Assembly: GCF_013359725.1 (NCBI RefSeq)
Contig: NZ_JABFMW010000014.1
Location: forward strand, 32,491-96,490
Length of the DNA: 64,000 nucleotides
Source of the DNA: Pseudarthrobacter sp. C4D7
GTDB taxonomy: Bacteria > Actinomycetota > Actinomycetes > Actinomycetales > Micrococcaceae
Reading direction: 5' to 3'
Shown: one piece after another, positions 16,750 through 25,531 of the stretch
Numbering within the stretch: the stretch's first letter is position 1
Layout of the letters: every line of letters starts with the position of its first letter
The notes under the pieces: model-generated
Seen by the model: the letters and a program-made list of their open reading frames with translations, nothing else
Databases searched by the model: none
Told to the model about the DNA's origin: nothing
Translations under genes and position numbers: made by a program

Positions 16750-18141
16750 GTGACTGAGCTATCTGCAAAACCAGCCTTTTCTCTGTCCAGCACCGCCCAG
16801 AGCGGAGCGGCCAACTATCCGGGCCTGGACCACTGGCGGGACCTTCCCATTTCCCAACAGCCCAGCTGGCAGGACCGGGACGTCTTTGAGGCTTCGGTGA
16901 AGGAACTGTCGGTGCTGCCACCCTTGGTGTTCGCCGGCGAAGTGGACGTCCTCCGCGAGCGGCTGGCTGCTGCCGCCCAGGGCAAGGCATTCCTGCTTCA
17001 GGGCGGGGACTGCGCCGAGACCTTCGAAGCCGCCACCGCGGACAAGATCAGTGCCCGCGTCAAGACCATCCTCCAGATGGCTGTGGTGCTCACCTACGGT
17101 GCCGCGATGCCGGTCATCAAAATGGGCCGGATGGCAGGCCAGTTCGCCAAGCCGCGTTCCTCCAACGACGAGACCCGTGACGGCGTGACCCTGCCCGCCT
17201 ACCGCGGCGACATCGTTAACGGCTACGACTTCACTCCCGAGTCCCGTGGCCACGACGCCGCACGCATGCTGCGGGCGTACCACACGTCCGCTTCCACCCT
17301 GAACCTCATCCGCGCCTTCACGCAGGGCGGTTTCGCGGACCTGCGCTCCGTGCACCAGTGGAACAAGGGGTTCACCGAGAATCCGGCGCATGCCCGCTAC
17401 GAGTCGCTGGCCCGCGACATCGACCGTGCCATCAAGTTCATGGACTCCTGCGGCGCCGACTTCGAAGCCCTCAAGCGGGTGGAGTTCTTCGCAAGCCACG
17501 AAGCCCTGCTCCTGGATTACGAACGCGCGCTGACCCGCATCGACTCCCGCACCGGTTTCCCCTACGACACCTCGGCCCATTTCCTTTGGATCGGTGAGCG
17601 GACCCGCGAACTGGACCACGCGCACGTCGACTTCCTCTCGCGGGTACGCAACCCCATCGGCGTGAAGTTGGGCCCGTCCACCACCGGTGATGACGCACTG
17701 CGCCTGATCGACAAACTCGACCCCGAGCGCGAACCCGGCCGCCTGACCTTCATCACGCGCATGGGCGCCGGCAACATCCGCGAAAAGCTGCCGGCCGTCG
17801 TCGAAAAGGTCACCGCCTCCGGGGCGCAGGTCCTCTGGGTCACCGACCCCATGCACGGCAACACGGTCACCTCACCCAACGGGTACAAGACCCGCAACTT
17901 CGACGACGTCATCGACGAAGTGCGCGGCTTCTTCGAGGTGCACCACGGCCTGGGCACAGTGCCGGGTGGCCTGCATGTCGAAATGACGGGCGACGACGTG
18001 GCGGAGTGCCTGGGTGGGGCCGACCCCATCGACCAGGACGCGTTCCTCGACCGGTACGAGTCGGTCTGCGATCCCCGTCTGAACCACATGCAGTCGCTCG
18101 AAATGGCTTTCCTGGTGGCCGGCGCGCTCTCCAAGCACTAG
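16750..18141 (+). CDS. aroG: 3-deoxy-7-phosphoheptulonate synthase, class II
   Basis: A 463-residue class II (plant/mycobacterial type) DAHP synthase, which condenses phosphoenolpyruvate and erythrose 4-phosphate in the first step of the shikimate pathway. Signatures: FLLQGGDCAETF (about 80-91), RMAGQFAKPRSS, DLRSVHQWN, SAHFLWIGERTR, GVKLGPSTT, WVTDPMHGNT and the C-terminal GGLHVEMTGDDVAECLGG, which include the metal-binding Cys, His, Glu and Asp. The N-terminal extension before the barrel matches the mycobacterial enzyme, which is feedback-inhibited by aromatic amino acids and partners with chorismate mutase; no chorismate mutase gene is in the window. It ends at a hairpin shared with pknL. 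Confidence 0.96.
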   Translation: MTELSAKPAFSLSSTAQSGAANYPGLDHWRDLPISQQPSWQDRDVFEASVKELSVLPPLVFAGEVDVLRERLAAAAQGKAFLLQGGDCAETFEAATADKISARVKTILQMAVVLTYGAAMPVIKMGRMAGQFAKPRSSNDETRDGVTLPAYRGDIVNGYDFTPESRGHDAARMLRAYHTSASTLNLIRAFTQGGFADLRSVHQWNKGFTENPAHARYESLARDIDRAIKFMDSCGADFEALKRVEFFASHEALLLDYERALTRIDSRTGFPYDTSAHFLWIGERTRELDHAHVDFLSRVRNPIGVKLGPSTTGDDALRLIDKLDPEREPGRLTFITRMGAGNIREKLPAVVEKVTASGAQVLWVTDPMHGNTVTSPNGYKTRNFDDVIDEVRGFFEVHHGLGTVPGGLHVEMTGDDVAECLGGADPIDQDAFLDRYESVCDPRLNHMQSLEMAFLVAGALSKH

Positions 18142-18158
18142 GACGGGCTGAAGGAGAA

Positions 18159-18183
18159 GGGAGGCCGGCATTGCCGGCCTCCC
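18159..18183. terminator. Bidirectional hairpin between aroG and pknL
   Basis: GGGAGGCCGGCA (18159-18170) pairs with TGCCGGCCTCCC (18172-18183), lying between the two converging stop codons. T-runs are absent, so strength is uncertain. Confidence 0.7.
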
Positions 18184-18185
18184 TG

Positions 18186-20207
18186 CTACACCACGGTGAT
18201 GGTGACGACGGACCCTTCCGGGACGTCCCGGTTGACCGGGGACTGGTCCCGCACGGTGCCGAAGAAACCGCCCAGGATGTTGTTGACGCGGACCTGGAAG
18301 CCCAGCGCCTCGAGCGCTTTGCGTGCCTCTGACGCCTGTTTGCCGATGAAGCTGGGGACGGTCACCATCCGGGGACCCTTGGAGATGGTCAGGGTCACCG
18401 TCCCGCCCTTGGTCAGGGTCCCGTTGGCCGGGGACTGGCTGACCACCGAGCCCTGCGGAACGTCCCGGTCGAACACCTGGTCGGGAGCGTCCTTGGCGGT
18501 AAGGCCGGCAGCTTCCAGTGCAGCTACGGCGTCGTTCCTGGCCTTGCCCACCACCGACGGGACGGGAATGGGTTGCGGGCCTTTTGACACGGTGAGTTCC
18601 ACGGGCGTCCCGTGCCGGGCTGGCGTGCCAGCGGCGGGATCCTGGGAGAGAACGGTTCCGGCAGTTGCTTCTTCATCAAACTTTTCGGTGACCGCCCCCA
18701 GCGCCATCTCTGCCGCATTAAGGGCGCTCTTCGCTGCGTCCAAGCTTCCGCCCGTCAGTTGGGGCAGGGGGAAGAGCTGGGGACCTTTGGACACCAGCAG
18801 CGAGACCGGCTGGAATTTCCGGATTTCCGTCCCTGCAGCGGGGTCGGTGCCCACCACGATTCCGGTGGGCACTTCGTCGTCGAAAACATCGTTCGTCGTG
18901 GAACGGAATCCCACCCCATTGAGCAGCTGCTGGGCCTGGGCCACCGTTTTGTTGGCCACCGGGGGAACGGCGGCGGCGGCACCGGGACCCATACCGAAGA
19001 ACCAGCCCGCTCCGGTTGCCAGCAGGGCCGCGAGGATGAGGACCACTGCCCAGATGAGGCCGCGGCGCCGCGGATTTCCCTCCCGCAGGGTCCGGACCGG
19101 CGTGGCGGCAGCCACAGATCGGAGTTTCTCGCTTTCCCTGGCCGCCTTCCGTTGCGCCCGCTTGCCCAGCCTCGGCGGCGGGGGAGACCAGCCGTCGCCG
19201 GTATCGTCGTCGTCCGGCAGCGCCAGGCCGGGCGGGTAGGCCGGTGCTGCAGGCCGGGAGGGCGGAAGCAGCGTTGTCGGATTGCTGGTGCGGCCCAGGA
19301 TTTCGGTCGCGTGCTGCGACGCTGCGGCGGCCGCTGCCGGCGGTTGAAGGTCCAGTTCGGCATCAGAGAGGTTGGTCCGGATGTGGCGCAGTTCCTGGAG
19401 CAACGCGCTGCCATCCACTGGCCTGTTCTCGGGATCGTTGGCGGTGCACCACTGCACCAGCTCATCCACTTCGCCGGCCAGCCCGGGGACCAAGTCCGAC
19501 GGCGGGCCCACCGTGGCGTTGACATGCTGGTACGCCACTTGGACGGGCACGTCGCCCTCGAACGGCTGGCGCCCGGTGAGCATCTCGTAGAGCATGATGC
19601 CCACTGAATAGACGTCGCTGCGCGCGTCCGCTGGCTTGCCGAGGACCAGTTCCGGGGAGATGTAGGCGACGGTTCCGATCAGGGCGCCGGTACTGGTGGA
19701 GCTGGTCACTGCCCGCGCCAGGCCGAAGTCGCCGATCTTGATCCGGCCGTCGTCGGCGATCAAGACGTTTTCGGGTTTCACGTCGCGGTGGATGAAGCCG
19801 GCCGAATGTGCAGCCGCCAACCCTTCCACCACCGGATCGATCAGGGCCAGCGCCAGCCGGGGAGGCAAAGCGCCCCGGTCCTTGAGGACGTCCCTGAGCG
19901 TATGGCCCTTGATGTATTCCATGACGAGGTACGCCGTGTTGCCGTCGTTGCCCTGGTCTAGGACACCCACCACGTGGGGATGGGAGAGCCGGGCAGCGGC
20001 CTTCGCCTCACGGCCCAGCCTGCCCAGGAAATTCTCGTCGACCGACAGGTGGGGATGCAGCACCTTGAGGGCCACTTCACGGTCCAGCCGTTGGTCCACG
20101 GCAAGGTAGACGGTGGACATCCCGCCGCGGGCAAGCCTGGCGGTGACGGCATAGCGGTTGTCCACCAGCGTCCCTACAACTGGGTCTGACACGTGTTCCT
20201 GCACCAT
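18186..20207 (-). CDS. pknL: Ser/Thr protein kinase with four PASTA domains (PknL)
   Basis: A 673-residue transmembrane Hanks-type kinase. The kinase domain is at about 14-275: Gly loop LARGGMSTVY, Lys48 in VALK, HRDVKPEN (catalytic Asp142), DFG at 160-162 and SPE at 185-187, with Ser/Thr-rich activation loop SSTSTG. A basic Pro-rich linker leads to one membrane helix at about 385-405 (GLIWAVVLILAALLATGAGWFFG). Four extracellular PASTA repeats of about 65 residues follow, each ending LxVSKG or similar. PASTA domains bind peptidoglycan fragments. Position next to aroG and an Rv2175c homologue identifies it as PknL rather than PknB, which lies elsewhere. The ATG has no strong Shine-Dalgarno. 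Confidence 0.92.
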   Translation of the reverse strand: MVQEHVSDPVVGTLVDNRYAVTARLARGGMSTVYLAVDQRLDREVALKVLHPHLSVDENFLGRLGREAKAAARLSHPHVVGVLDQGNDGNTAYLVMEYIKGHTLRDVLKDRGALPPRLALALIDPVVEGLAAAHSAGFIHRDVKPENVLIADDGRIKIGDFGLARAVTSSTSTGALIGTVAYISPELVLGKPADARSDVYSVGIMLYEMLTGRQPFEGDVPVQVAYQHVNATVGPPSDLVPGLAGEVDELVQWCTANDPENRPVDGSALLQELRHIRTNLSDAELDLQPPAAAAAASQHATEILGRTSNPTTLLPPSRPAAPAYPPGLALPDDDDTGDGWSPPPPRLGKRAQRKAARESEKLRSVAAATPVRTLREGNPRRRGLIWAVVLILAALLATGAGWFFGMGPGAAAAVPPVANKTVAQAQQLLNGVGFRSTTNDVFDDEVPTGIVVGTDPAAGTEIRKFQPVSLLVSKGPQLFPLPQLTGGSLDAAKSALNAAEMALGAVTEKFDEEATAGTVLSQDPAAGTPARHGTPVELTVSKGPQPIPVPSVVGKARNDAVAALEAAGLTAKDAPDQVFDRDVPQGSVVSQSPANGTLTKGGTVTLTISKGPRMVTVPSFIGKQASEARKALEALGFQVRVNNILGGFFGTVRDQSPVNRDVPEGSVVTITVV

Positions 20208-20247
20208 ACGATCCTAATCCCGGAGCAAAACGCGCCTGAAATGAAAA

Positions 20248-20277
20248 CGGGTCCGAACCGGTAACGGTTCGGACCCG
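20248..20277 (-). terminator. Terminator between the LysM gene and pknL
   Basis: CGGGTCCGAACCG (20248-20260) pairs with CGGTTCGGACCCG (20265-20277). On the minus strand it is followed by TTTT, so it ends the LysM transcript and separates it from pknL. Confidence 0.85.
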
Positions 20278-20305
20278 CAATCATGTGTTGGTCAGTGGCC
20301 GGAGC

Positions 20306-21694
20306 TCAGCTGAAGTTCTTCTGGTGCGCCTTGATGGCGGCAAGGTAGGCCTTGGTGTCCTCGTACAGCCCGTACTTGCTCACCGAGTACTGGCCCTGGT
20401 AGTAGCCCGCAATGGCGGTGTCCTGGTCCTTGCTGGTGGCAAGAAGCTGCCGGATGATGGCGACGCCGGCCGTGGCATTGTCATAGGGGTCCAGCAGATT
20501 CAGTTTCCGTCCCACCAGGTCCGATGCCCACTGCCCGGAACTGGGAATGACCTGCATGGTGCCGATCGCGTTGGCCGGGGACACCGCGCGCTGGTTGAAG
20601 CCGGATTCCTGGAACGCGAAAGCCAGGGCCAGCGACGGTTCCACGCCCATGCGGCGGGCAGTGTCGGCCACGATGTTCTTCATCTCATCACGGGAGGGTA
20701 CCGGCGAGGCGTTCAACAGGGCCTTGTTTTCATTGGCGGAGCTGACAACAGCGGCCGGGTAGCTGAATCCCAGGAAGGAACTGGGTACCAACGGTGCAGC
20801 CGGCGCGGGTGCGGCTGCAGGCTGGGCTGCGGGGCCGGAGCCGCCGGGAATCACCAGCTTGCTGCCGGGGTAGATGATGGTGGTCATCCCCAGGTTGTTG
20901 GCCGCGAGCAGGTCCGAGAGCTTGACGCCGTTGCGGGACGCAATGGCTGAAAGCGTGTCTCCGGCCTTGATGGTGTACGAACCAGCGGCCGGGGCAGCAG
21001 TGTTCGCCAGGGCCGGTGCCGCCGGGGCAGGCGCAGGTGCGGCGGGTGCGGGGGCAGGCGCGGAATCGCCGCCACCAACCTTGACCTTCTGTCCCGGGTA
21101 GATGATGGAGCGCATGGAAAGGTTGTTCCAGGCGAAGACGTCGGACAGGGACACGTTGTGCCTTGCGGCGATGGCGCCCAGGGTGTCGCCGGACTTGACG
21201 GTGTAGGTGGCGCCGCCCGTGGGGGCGGGAGCAGCGGGCGCCGGTGCCGACGGAGCGGCGGGAGCAGGAGCGGCGTCCGCGGAACCGGACAGCTTGATCT
21301 TCTGGCCCGGGTAGATGATGGTGTTGGCCTGCAGGTTGTTAAGCCTCAGGACGTCCCCTGTGTTCAGACCGAAACGGCCGGCGATCGCGCTGACGGTATC
21401 GCCGCGCACGATGGTGTATTCAGCCGGCGCTGCCGGCTGCGCAGGCTGGAACGCCGCGGGAATGGTAGTGGAGACAACGGCCTCGGGAATGATGGTGCCC
21501 GTTGCTTTCGCTTCCGCCTGCGCTTTCATGGCTGCTGCCAGGCTGCTGGGGATACTGCGTGACGGCTGTTGGGCTGTGGCTGGCTGGGCGAGGGCCAAGG
21601 ATGACAATACAACCGCTGGCAGCGCCGCAGTGGTGGCGGCAATCATCGGCAGACTCGGCTTGGGGGGCTGCTTGCGCGAGCGGGACAACGTCAT
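20306..21694 (-). CDS. Secreted three-LysM protein with lytic transglycosylase-like domain
   Basis: A 462-residue exported peptidoglycan-binding protein. An N-terminal signal segment (about 10-42, rich in Ala/Leu, ending QPATAQQ) is followed by three LysM domains (YTIVRGDTVSAIAGRFGL; YTVKSGDTLGAIAARHNV; YTIKAGDTLSAIASRNGV) separated by Pro/Ala linkers. The C-terminal lysozyme-like fold includes AFAFQESGFNQRAVSPANAIGT, a transglycosylase-type ESGF with GTMQVIPSSG. It probably cuts glycan strands during wall growth. ATG 21694 is chosen because GAGGATTC precedes it; the open frame to 21775 is not supported. It lies upstream of pknL and may act in the same envelope process. Confidence 0.9.
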   Translation of the reverse strand: MTLSRSRKQPPKPSLPMIAATTAALPAVVLSSLALAQPATAQQPSRSIPSSLAAAMKAQAEAKATGTIIPEAVVSTTIPAAFQPAQPAAPAEYTIVRGDTVSAIAGRFGLNTGDVLRLNNLQANTIIYPGQKIKLSGSADAAPAPAAPSAPAPAAPAPTGGATYTVKSGDTLGAIAARHNVSLSDVFAWNNLSMRSIIYPGQKVKVGGGDSAPAPAPAAPAPAPAAPALANTAAPAAGSYTIKAGDTLSAIASRNGVKLSDLLAANNLGMTTIIYPGSKLVIPGGSGPAAQPAAAPAPAAPLVPSSFLGFSYPAAVVSSANENKALLNASPVPSRDEMKNIVADTARRMGVEPSLALAFAFQESGFNQRAVSPANAIGTMQVIPSSGQWASDLVGRKLNLLDPYDNATAGVAIIRQLLATSKDQDTAIAGYYQGQYSVSKYGLYEDTKAYLAAIKAHQKNFS

Positions 21695-21943
21695 CGGAAA
21701 GAATCCTCTTCTCAACTGCGGGGTGCGGACGCGGGCGGGGATGCCGCTGTCAATCTTGATACTACTGTGACTCAAGTTATAAGTGTTACAAATGTGATGT
21801 GTGTGAATCTCTCACGAATTCGCGGTTAGCACAAGAATTTTGGGAGTTCGCTTATTGGCCGCTTTTGGGAGTGTCTGCAGGTCAGGGGCGGCCTGTAATG
21901 CGCCGACTAGGCGGCAGGGTGGGCGGCGTGGCAACCTTGATCC

Positions 21944-22297
21944 GTGAGTAATGTAGAAACCCTGGTGGGCGAGTGGTTGCCCTTGCCCGATGTGGCCCGT
22001 TTGTTGAATGTCTCTGTCACTAAAGTGCACAGCCTGATCGACGAGCATTCCTTGGCGGCCCTGCGCGTGGGCGACCGGAAGATCAGGTCCGTACCCGCGG
22101 CGTTTATCCAGGATGGCGAGGTTGTGGACAGTCTTCGTGGAACAATCGTGGTGCTGGCTGACGCCGGTTACTCAGACGAGGACCTTATTGTCTGGCTGTT
22201 CACGGAAGACGAATCACTGCGCGGACGCCCCATCGATGCCCTGCGTGAAGGCCGCAAAACGGAGATCAGGCGCAGGGCCCAAACTCTGGCCTGGTAA
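21944..22297 (+). CDS. DNA-binding protein, Rv2175c family
   Basis: A 117-residue protein. Its N-terminal helix-turn-helix is GEWLPLPDVARLLNVSVTKVHSLIDEHSLAALRVGDRKIRSVP (about 9-51), an excisionase/MerR-like fold; the C-terminal part (about 55-117) is the Rv2175c domain, GTIVVLADAGYSDEDLIVWLFTEDESL. In M. tuberculosis the orthologue is the known substrate of the adjacent kinase PknL, and phosphorylation abolishes its DNA binding. The gene lies near pknL here too, separated by the LysM gene, so the kinase-substrate pair is probably conserved. The start is GTG 21944. It converges on the prenyl synthase gene with only nine bases between the stops. Confidence 0.88.
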   Translation: MSNVETLVGEWLPLPDVARLLNVSVTKVHSLIDEHSLAALRVGDRKIRSVPAAFIQDGEVVDSLRGTIVVLADAGYSDEDLIVWLFTEDESLRGRPIDALREGRKTEIRRRAQTLAW

Positions 22298-22306
22298 CAG
22301 TCCGCC

Positions 22307-23401
22307 CTAGGAGGCCCGGCTGACGGTCGCCTCGGCCAGCCTCCGAAGGGCGGTCTTGGGCAGTTCGTCCAGATCAAGACCCTCCAGCGCGTCGAAGGCT
22401 GCCGCACCGAATTCACCAATGAGGACCTCGGTGGCCTGGAGTGCGCCGGAATCCTGGATGATCCGCCGGATCTCCAGGATGTCGGCGTCCGAAAGATCCG
22501 GGCTGCCGAGGCTGGCATCAATGAACGCGGACTCTTCCGGCGAAGCCTGGTCCAACGCCAAAGCCACCAGGACCGTCCGCTTTCCTTCGCGCAGGTCGTC
22601 GCCCGCCGGCTTCCCGGTGGTCAACGGATCGCCGAAGACACCCAGGACGTCGTCGCGGAGCTGGAAGGCCTCACCCAGGGGCAGGGCGAACGCCGAATAG
22701 CTGCGGAGCAGCTCATTGGAGGCTCCCGCCAGGGCCCCGCCCAGGGCCAGGGGGTGCTCAGTGGAATACTTGGCGCTTTTGAAGCGGATGATCGACTGCG
22801 CCCTGCCCACGGCGCCGGCCCGGTCACGGACCGGGCCTGCTACTTCTTCCAGGATGTCAAGGTACTGGCCGGCCATGACCTCCGCCCGCATCAGGTTGAA
22901 GATCAGCCTCGCCCGGCTTCCCGAGGCAGCCCGCTCGCCGATGTCCGTAAAGGCCTCCTCGCTGAAGGAAAGGCAGAGGTCGCCCGCAAGGATTGCTGCG
23001 GCCTGGCCAAAACGCTCGCTGTCCAGGGCCCAGCCCTGGGCGGTGTGCAGCTGGCTGAAACGGCGGTGCACGCTGGGACCGCCCCGCCGGGTATCCGAAC
23101 GGTCAATGATGTCGTCGTGGATCAGGGCTGCTGCCTGGAACAGCTCAAGTGCTGCCCCGGCGGTCACCACCTGGCTGGCCCCGGCCTCGCCGCCCGCGCC
23201 GCGCCAACCCCAGTAGCACATCAAAGCCCGGAGCCGTTTGCCGCCGGTCACCAGATTGGATATGGATCCCATGATGGGTTCGATATCGGGTGAGATGCCG
23301 GACATGACGGACTGCCGTGCCGTGAGGAAGCCCGTGAGTTCACCGGCCACGCCTGCGACAAAGTCGGCCTGTTCATTGCGCAGCTGCTCGGCGGCGGTCA
23401 C
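22307..23401 (-). CDS. idsA: Polyprenyl/geranylgeranyl diphosphate synthase
   Basis: A 364-residue all-helical trans-prenyltransferase that would elongate isoprenyl diphosphate with IPP. The first Asp-rich motif is ALIHDDIIDRSDTRRGGP (DDxxD) and the second is QLRDDVLGVFGD (DDxxG). GGKRLRALM is the lysine region that binds IPP diphosphate. Residues just before the first motif (LELFQAAALIH) lack large aromatics at the chain-length positions, which would permit products of C20 or longer; the exact length cannot be read. It starts at GTG 23401, overlapping the lipoprotein stop, so the two genes are likely coupled. M. tuberculosis has idsA2 (Rv2173) near PknL. Confidence 0.92.
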   Translation of the reverse strand: MTAAEQLRNEQADFVAGVAGELTGFLTARQSVMSGISPDIEPIMGSISNLVTGGKRLRALMCYWGWRGAGGEAGASQVVTAGAALELFQAAALIHDDIIDRSDTRRGGPSVHRRFSQLHTAQGWALDSERFGQAAAILAGDLCLSFSEEAFTDIGERAASGSRARLIFNLMRAEVMAGQYLDILEEVAGPVRDRAGAVGRAQSIIRFKSAKYSTEHPLALGGALAGASNELLRSYSAFALPLGEAFQLRDDVLGVFGDPLTTGKPAGDDLREGKRTVLVALALDQASPEESAFIDASLGSPDLSDADILEIRRIIQDSGALQATEVLIGEFGAAAFDALEGLDLDELPKTALRRLAEATVSRAS

Positions 23402-23922
23402 TTTACGGACTCAGCAGCCACGTTGGCACCGATGGTGAAGGTGGAGGCGCCGGCAGTTTCAACGACCGAGAGGTTAACAGTCTCGCTATCGCCGCGGACA
23501 AAATCCTTTGAGGCCAATCCGCCCACGTTGTCCCCGGGAACCGCCTTGAAGCCTTGCCCCTCCAGCGCTTTGCTGTAGAAGTCAATGACCGCGGCGGTGG
23601 GGGCGTTCACGCTTCCCACGAGTGCTGCGGTGGCAGGGGAGGAGGCCTTGTCAAAGCTGCTGGACACCACCGTTGCCCCGGGCATCAGTGGCAGGAGCTG
23701 CTGAGGAAAGCCTTCCACCACCGCGCCAACTGTGGCGGAGGTATTGGGCGACGCCGACGGGCTGGGTGAAGCGGTCAGGGACGGCTGCGTGGCGGCGGCC
23801 GAAGCAGAAGGGGAAGGCTGGACCTGTTCAGACGGTGACTGGCTGCAGGCGGCCAGGGCCAGGGCCCCAACGGTGGCAAGTGCAGCCAGGCCAGCTGGCT
23901 TGAAGAATCCAATAGCCGTCAC
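23398..23922 (-). CDS. Putative lipoprotein
   Basis: A 174-residue exported protein. The signal peptide (VTAIGFFKPAGLAALATVGALALAAC) ends with a lipobox LAAC, so the mature Cys would carry lipid. A Ser/Pro/Ala-rich linker follows (SPSASPNTSA), then an approximately 100-residue folded domain with no motif that I recognise. The start GTG 23922 is supported by AGGAGGAAAG, and the frame to 24165 is not. It overlaps the prenyl synthase start, so the two share a transcript. No function is assigned. Confidence 0.8.
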   Translation of the reverse strand: MTAIGFFKPAGLAALATVGALALAACSQSPSEQVQPSPSASAAATQPSLTASPSPSASPNTSATVGAVVEGFPQQLLPLMPGATVVSSSFDKASSPATAALVGSVNAPTAAVIDFYSKALEGQGFKAVPGDNVGGLASKDFVRGDSETVNLSVVETAGASTFTIGANVAAESVK

Positions 23923-24018
23923 GAAGACTTTCCTCCTGGTGTTGTGGGCTGAACCAGCCTCCAGTTTAGCCAGCATGCAGTGCACTCCTGACAAACCGGT
24001 GCAGCGCCTGCAAGCCGA

Positions 24019-24024
24019 TAGGAT
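24019..24024 (+). promoter_or_regulatory. -10 box giving a possible leaderless dinB transcript
   Basis: TAGGAT ends seven bases before GTG 24032. No ribosome-binding sequence precedes that GTG. A clear -35 at normal spacing is missing. Confidence 0.4.
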
Positions 24025-24031
24025 GGCAGCC

Positions 24032-25279
24032 GTGGGGCACGCAGGTATGAACCAGGCATCCGCCGCGGGCCTTTCCGGCCGGCGGCGCACGTGCATCATG
24101 CACGTTGATATGGACGCCTTCTTCGTCTCCGTGGAACTGCGCACGCGTCCCGAACTTCGCGGCAAGCCCGTGATCGTCGGCTTTCCGGGGGAGCGTTCGG
24201 TGGTGCTCTCGGGGTCCTATGAGGCCCGTGCCTTTGGTGTGAAGTCCGCGATGCCCATGGCCGTGGCCATGCGGATGTGTCCTCAGGCAGTTGTTATTGA
24301 ACCCCGGCACAAGCTCTACTACGAGGTGTCCGGGCAGCTGATGGCCATCTTCGAATCCATCACGAGCCTCGTCGAGCCGCTGAGCGTGGACGAAGCATTC
24401 CTTGACGTCACGGGGGCGCTTAGGCGGTTGGGGCCGCCCAGGGGAATCGGCGAGCTGATCCGCCGCCGGGTGGCGGCGGAACTTGGCATCACCGCCTCCG
24501 TCGGCATCGCGGAGACCAAGTTCGTCGCCAAGATTGCGTCCACCCGCTGCAAACCGGACGGCCTGTTGCTCATTGGCCCGGATCAGACCGTCCCTTACCT
24601 GCACAGCTTGCCTGTAGGTGCGCTTTGGGGTGTGGGTGCCAAAACCAAGGAGGTGCTGGCAAAGATGGGGATCAGCACCGTGGCAGACGTCGCTGCAACG
24701 CCGGTCTCCTCGCTGAAGAAAGTCCTGGGGGCAACAGGGGAGCATGTCCACCAGCTTTCATGGGGCATCGACCCGCGGCCGGTGACGCCGGTGCGGTTGG
24801 AAAAGAGCATCGGAGCGGAGGAAACCTTCAGCGTCGATACCCACGACGACGCCCTGCTTCGCCGGGAACTTCTGCGGCTTTCACACCGCACGGCGTCCCG
24901 TTTGCGGAGCTCTGGAATGGTGGCCCGGACAGTGGCACTCAAACTGCGGTTCTCCGACTTTTCCACGATCACCCGCAGCCGGACCGTCCAGACTCCGGTG
25001 GACAGCGCCCAATTGCTCTATGCGGTGGCGCTCCAGCTGCTGGAGTCCGTCGGCGCCAGGCCGATGGCCGTCCGGCTCGTGGGGGTCAGGGCCGAACAGC
25101 TCGAGGAAGCAGCGCGGACCTCGCTTCAGCTGAGCATCGACCGGAGGGATGACAACTGGCGGGCGGCCGAGCAGGCGCTGGACCAGGTGGCGCGGAAATT
25201 CGGCAACAAGTCGGTTCTCCCCGCACGCCTGATGGAGCCGGAAAACCGGCCGGACGACGGCGCCGGACGTCCCGCCTGA
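24032..25279 (+). CDS. dinB: DNA polymerase IV (Y family)
   Basis: A 415-residue translesion polymerase. The palm carries HVDMDAFFVSVE (first catalytic Asp) and LSVDEAFLDVTG (second Asp and Glu). The thumb helix-hairpin-helix is GVGAKTKEVLAKMGI, and the little-finger domain runs from about 240 to the end. It bypasses damaged template bases with low fidelity. A terminal beta-clamp binding motif is not evident. I place the start at GTG 24032 because of the -10 box; ATG 24047 (MNQASAAGL) is the alternative. It is divergent from the lipoprotein gene. No LexA-type CGAAC site is visible to me upstream. Confidence 0.93.
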   Translation: MGHAGMNQASAAGLSGRRRTCIMHVDMDAFFVSVELRTRPELRGKPVIVGFPGERSVVLSGSYEARAFGVKSAMPMAVAMRMCPQAVVIEPRHKLYYEVSGQLMAIFESITSLVEPLSVDEAFLDVTGALRRLGPPRGIGELIRRRVAAELGITASVGIAETKFVAKIASTRCKPDGLLLIGPDQTVPYLHSLPVGALWGVGAKTKEVLAKMGISTVADVAATPVSSLKKVLGATGEHVHQLSWGIDPRPVTPVRLEKSIGAEETFSVDTHDDALLRRELLRLSHRTASRLRSSGMVARTVALKLRFSDFSTITRSRTVQTPVDSAQLLYAVALQLLESVGARPMAVRLVGVRAEQLEEAARTSLQLSIDRRDDNWRAAEQALDQVARKFGNKSVLPARLMEPENRPDDGAGRPA

Positions 25280-25318
25280 GAGGGCCCGGCGAAGTCATTG
25301 CCGTCTTTCAGATCAGCC

Positions 25319-25350
25319 CTCAACAATCTATCCTTATAGATACATAGTTT
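25319..25350 (+). promoter_or_regulatory. AT-rich promoter-like island before the DUF3040 gene
   Basis: This stretch is far more AT-rich than its surroundings, with TATCCT, TATAGA and TACATA hexamers and the small inverted repeat TCTAT (25327-25331)/ATAGA (25336-25340). It is probably the promoter of the DUF3040 gene, about 180 bases downstream; the exact -10 cannot be chosen. Confidence 0.4.
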
Positions 25351-25531
25351 CGAGTGAATGGACTTACTGCCGGACCCTCTTGGACATGCTCCCGCTCCCG
25401 CGAACGCATGCTGGGTTTCCGCTTTGGCAAAGGCTGCCCAGGCGGGAACTTTTCAGCAACAGCAGGCGTTCATCGGAGTAGAAGTAGTGGCTGGGATCAG
25501 CCCGGACGTTGGCCTACAAAAGGAGGTCGTG

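Noticed and set aside
21803..21815. GTGA-ATCTC-TCAC as a CRP site before the LysM gene
   Set aside because: The spacing is five rather than six bases for the TGTGA/TCACA pair, so it does not fit the consensus.
21695..21943. A c-di-AMP riboswitch before the LysM gene
   Set aside because: The interval is short, AT-rich and lacks the conserved stem arrangement that I would expect.
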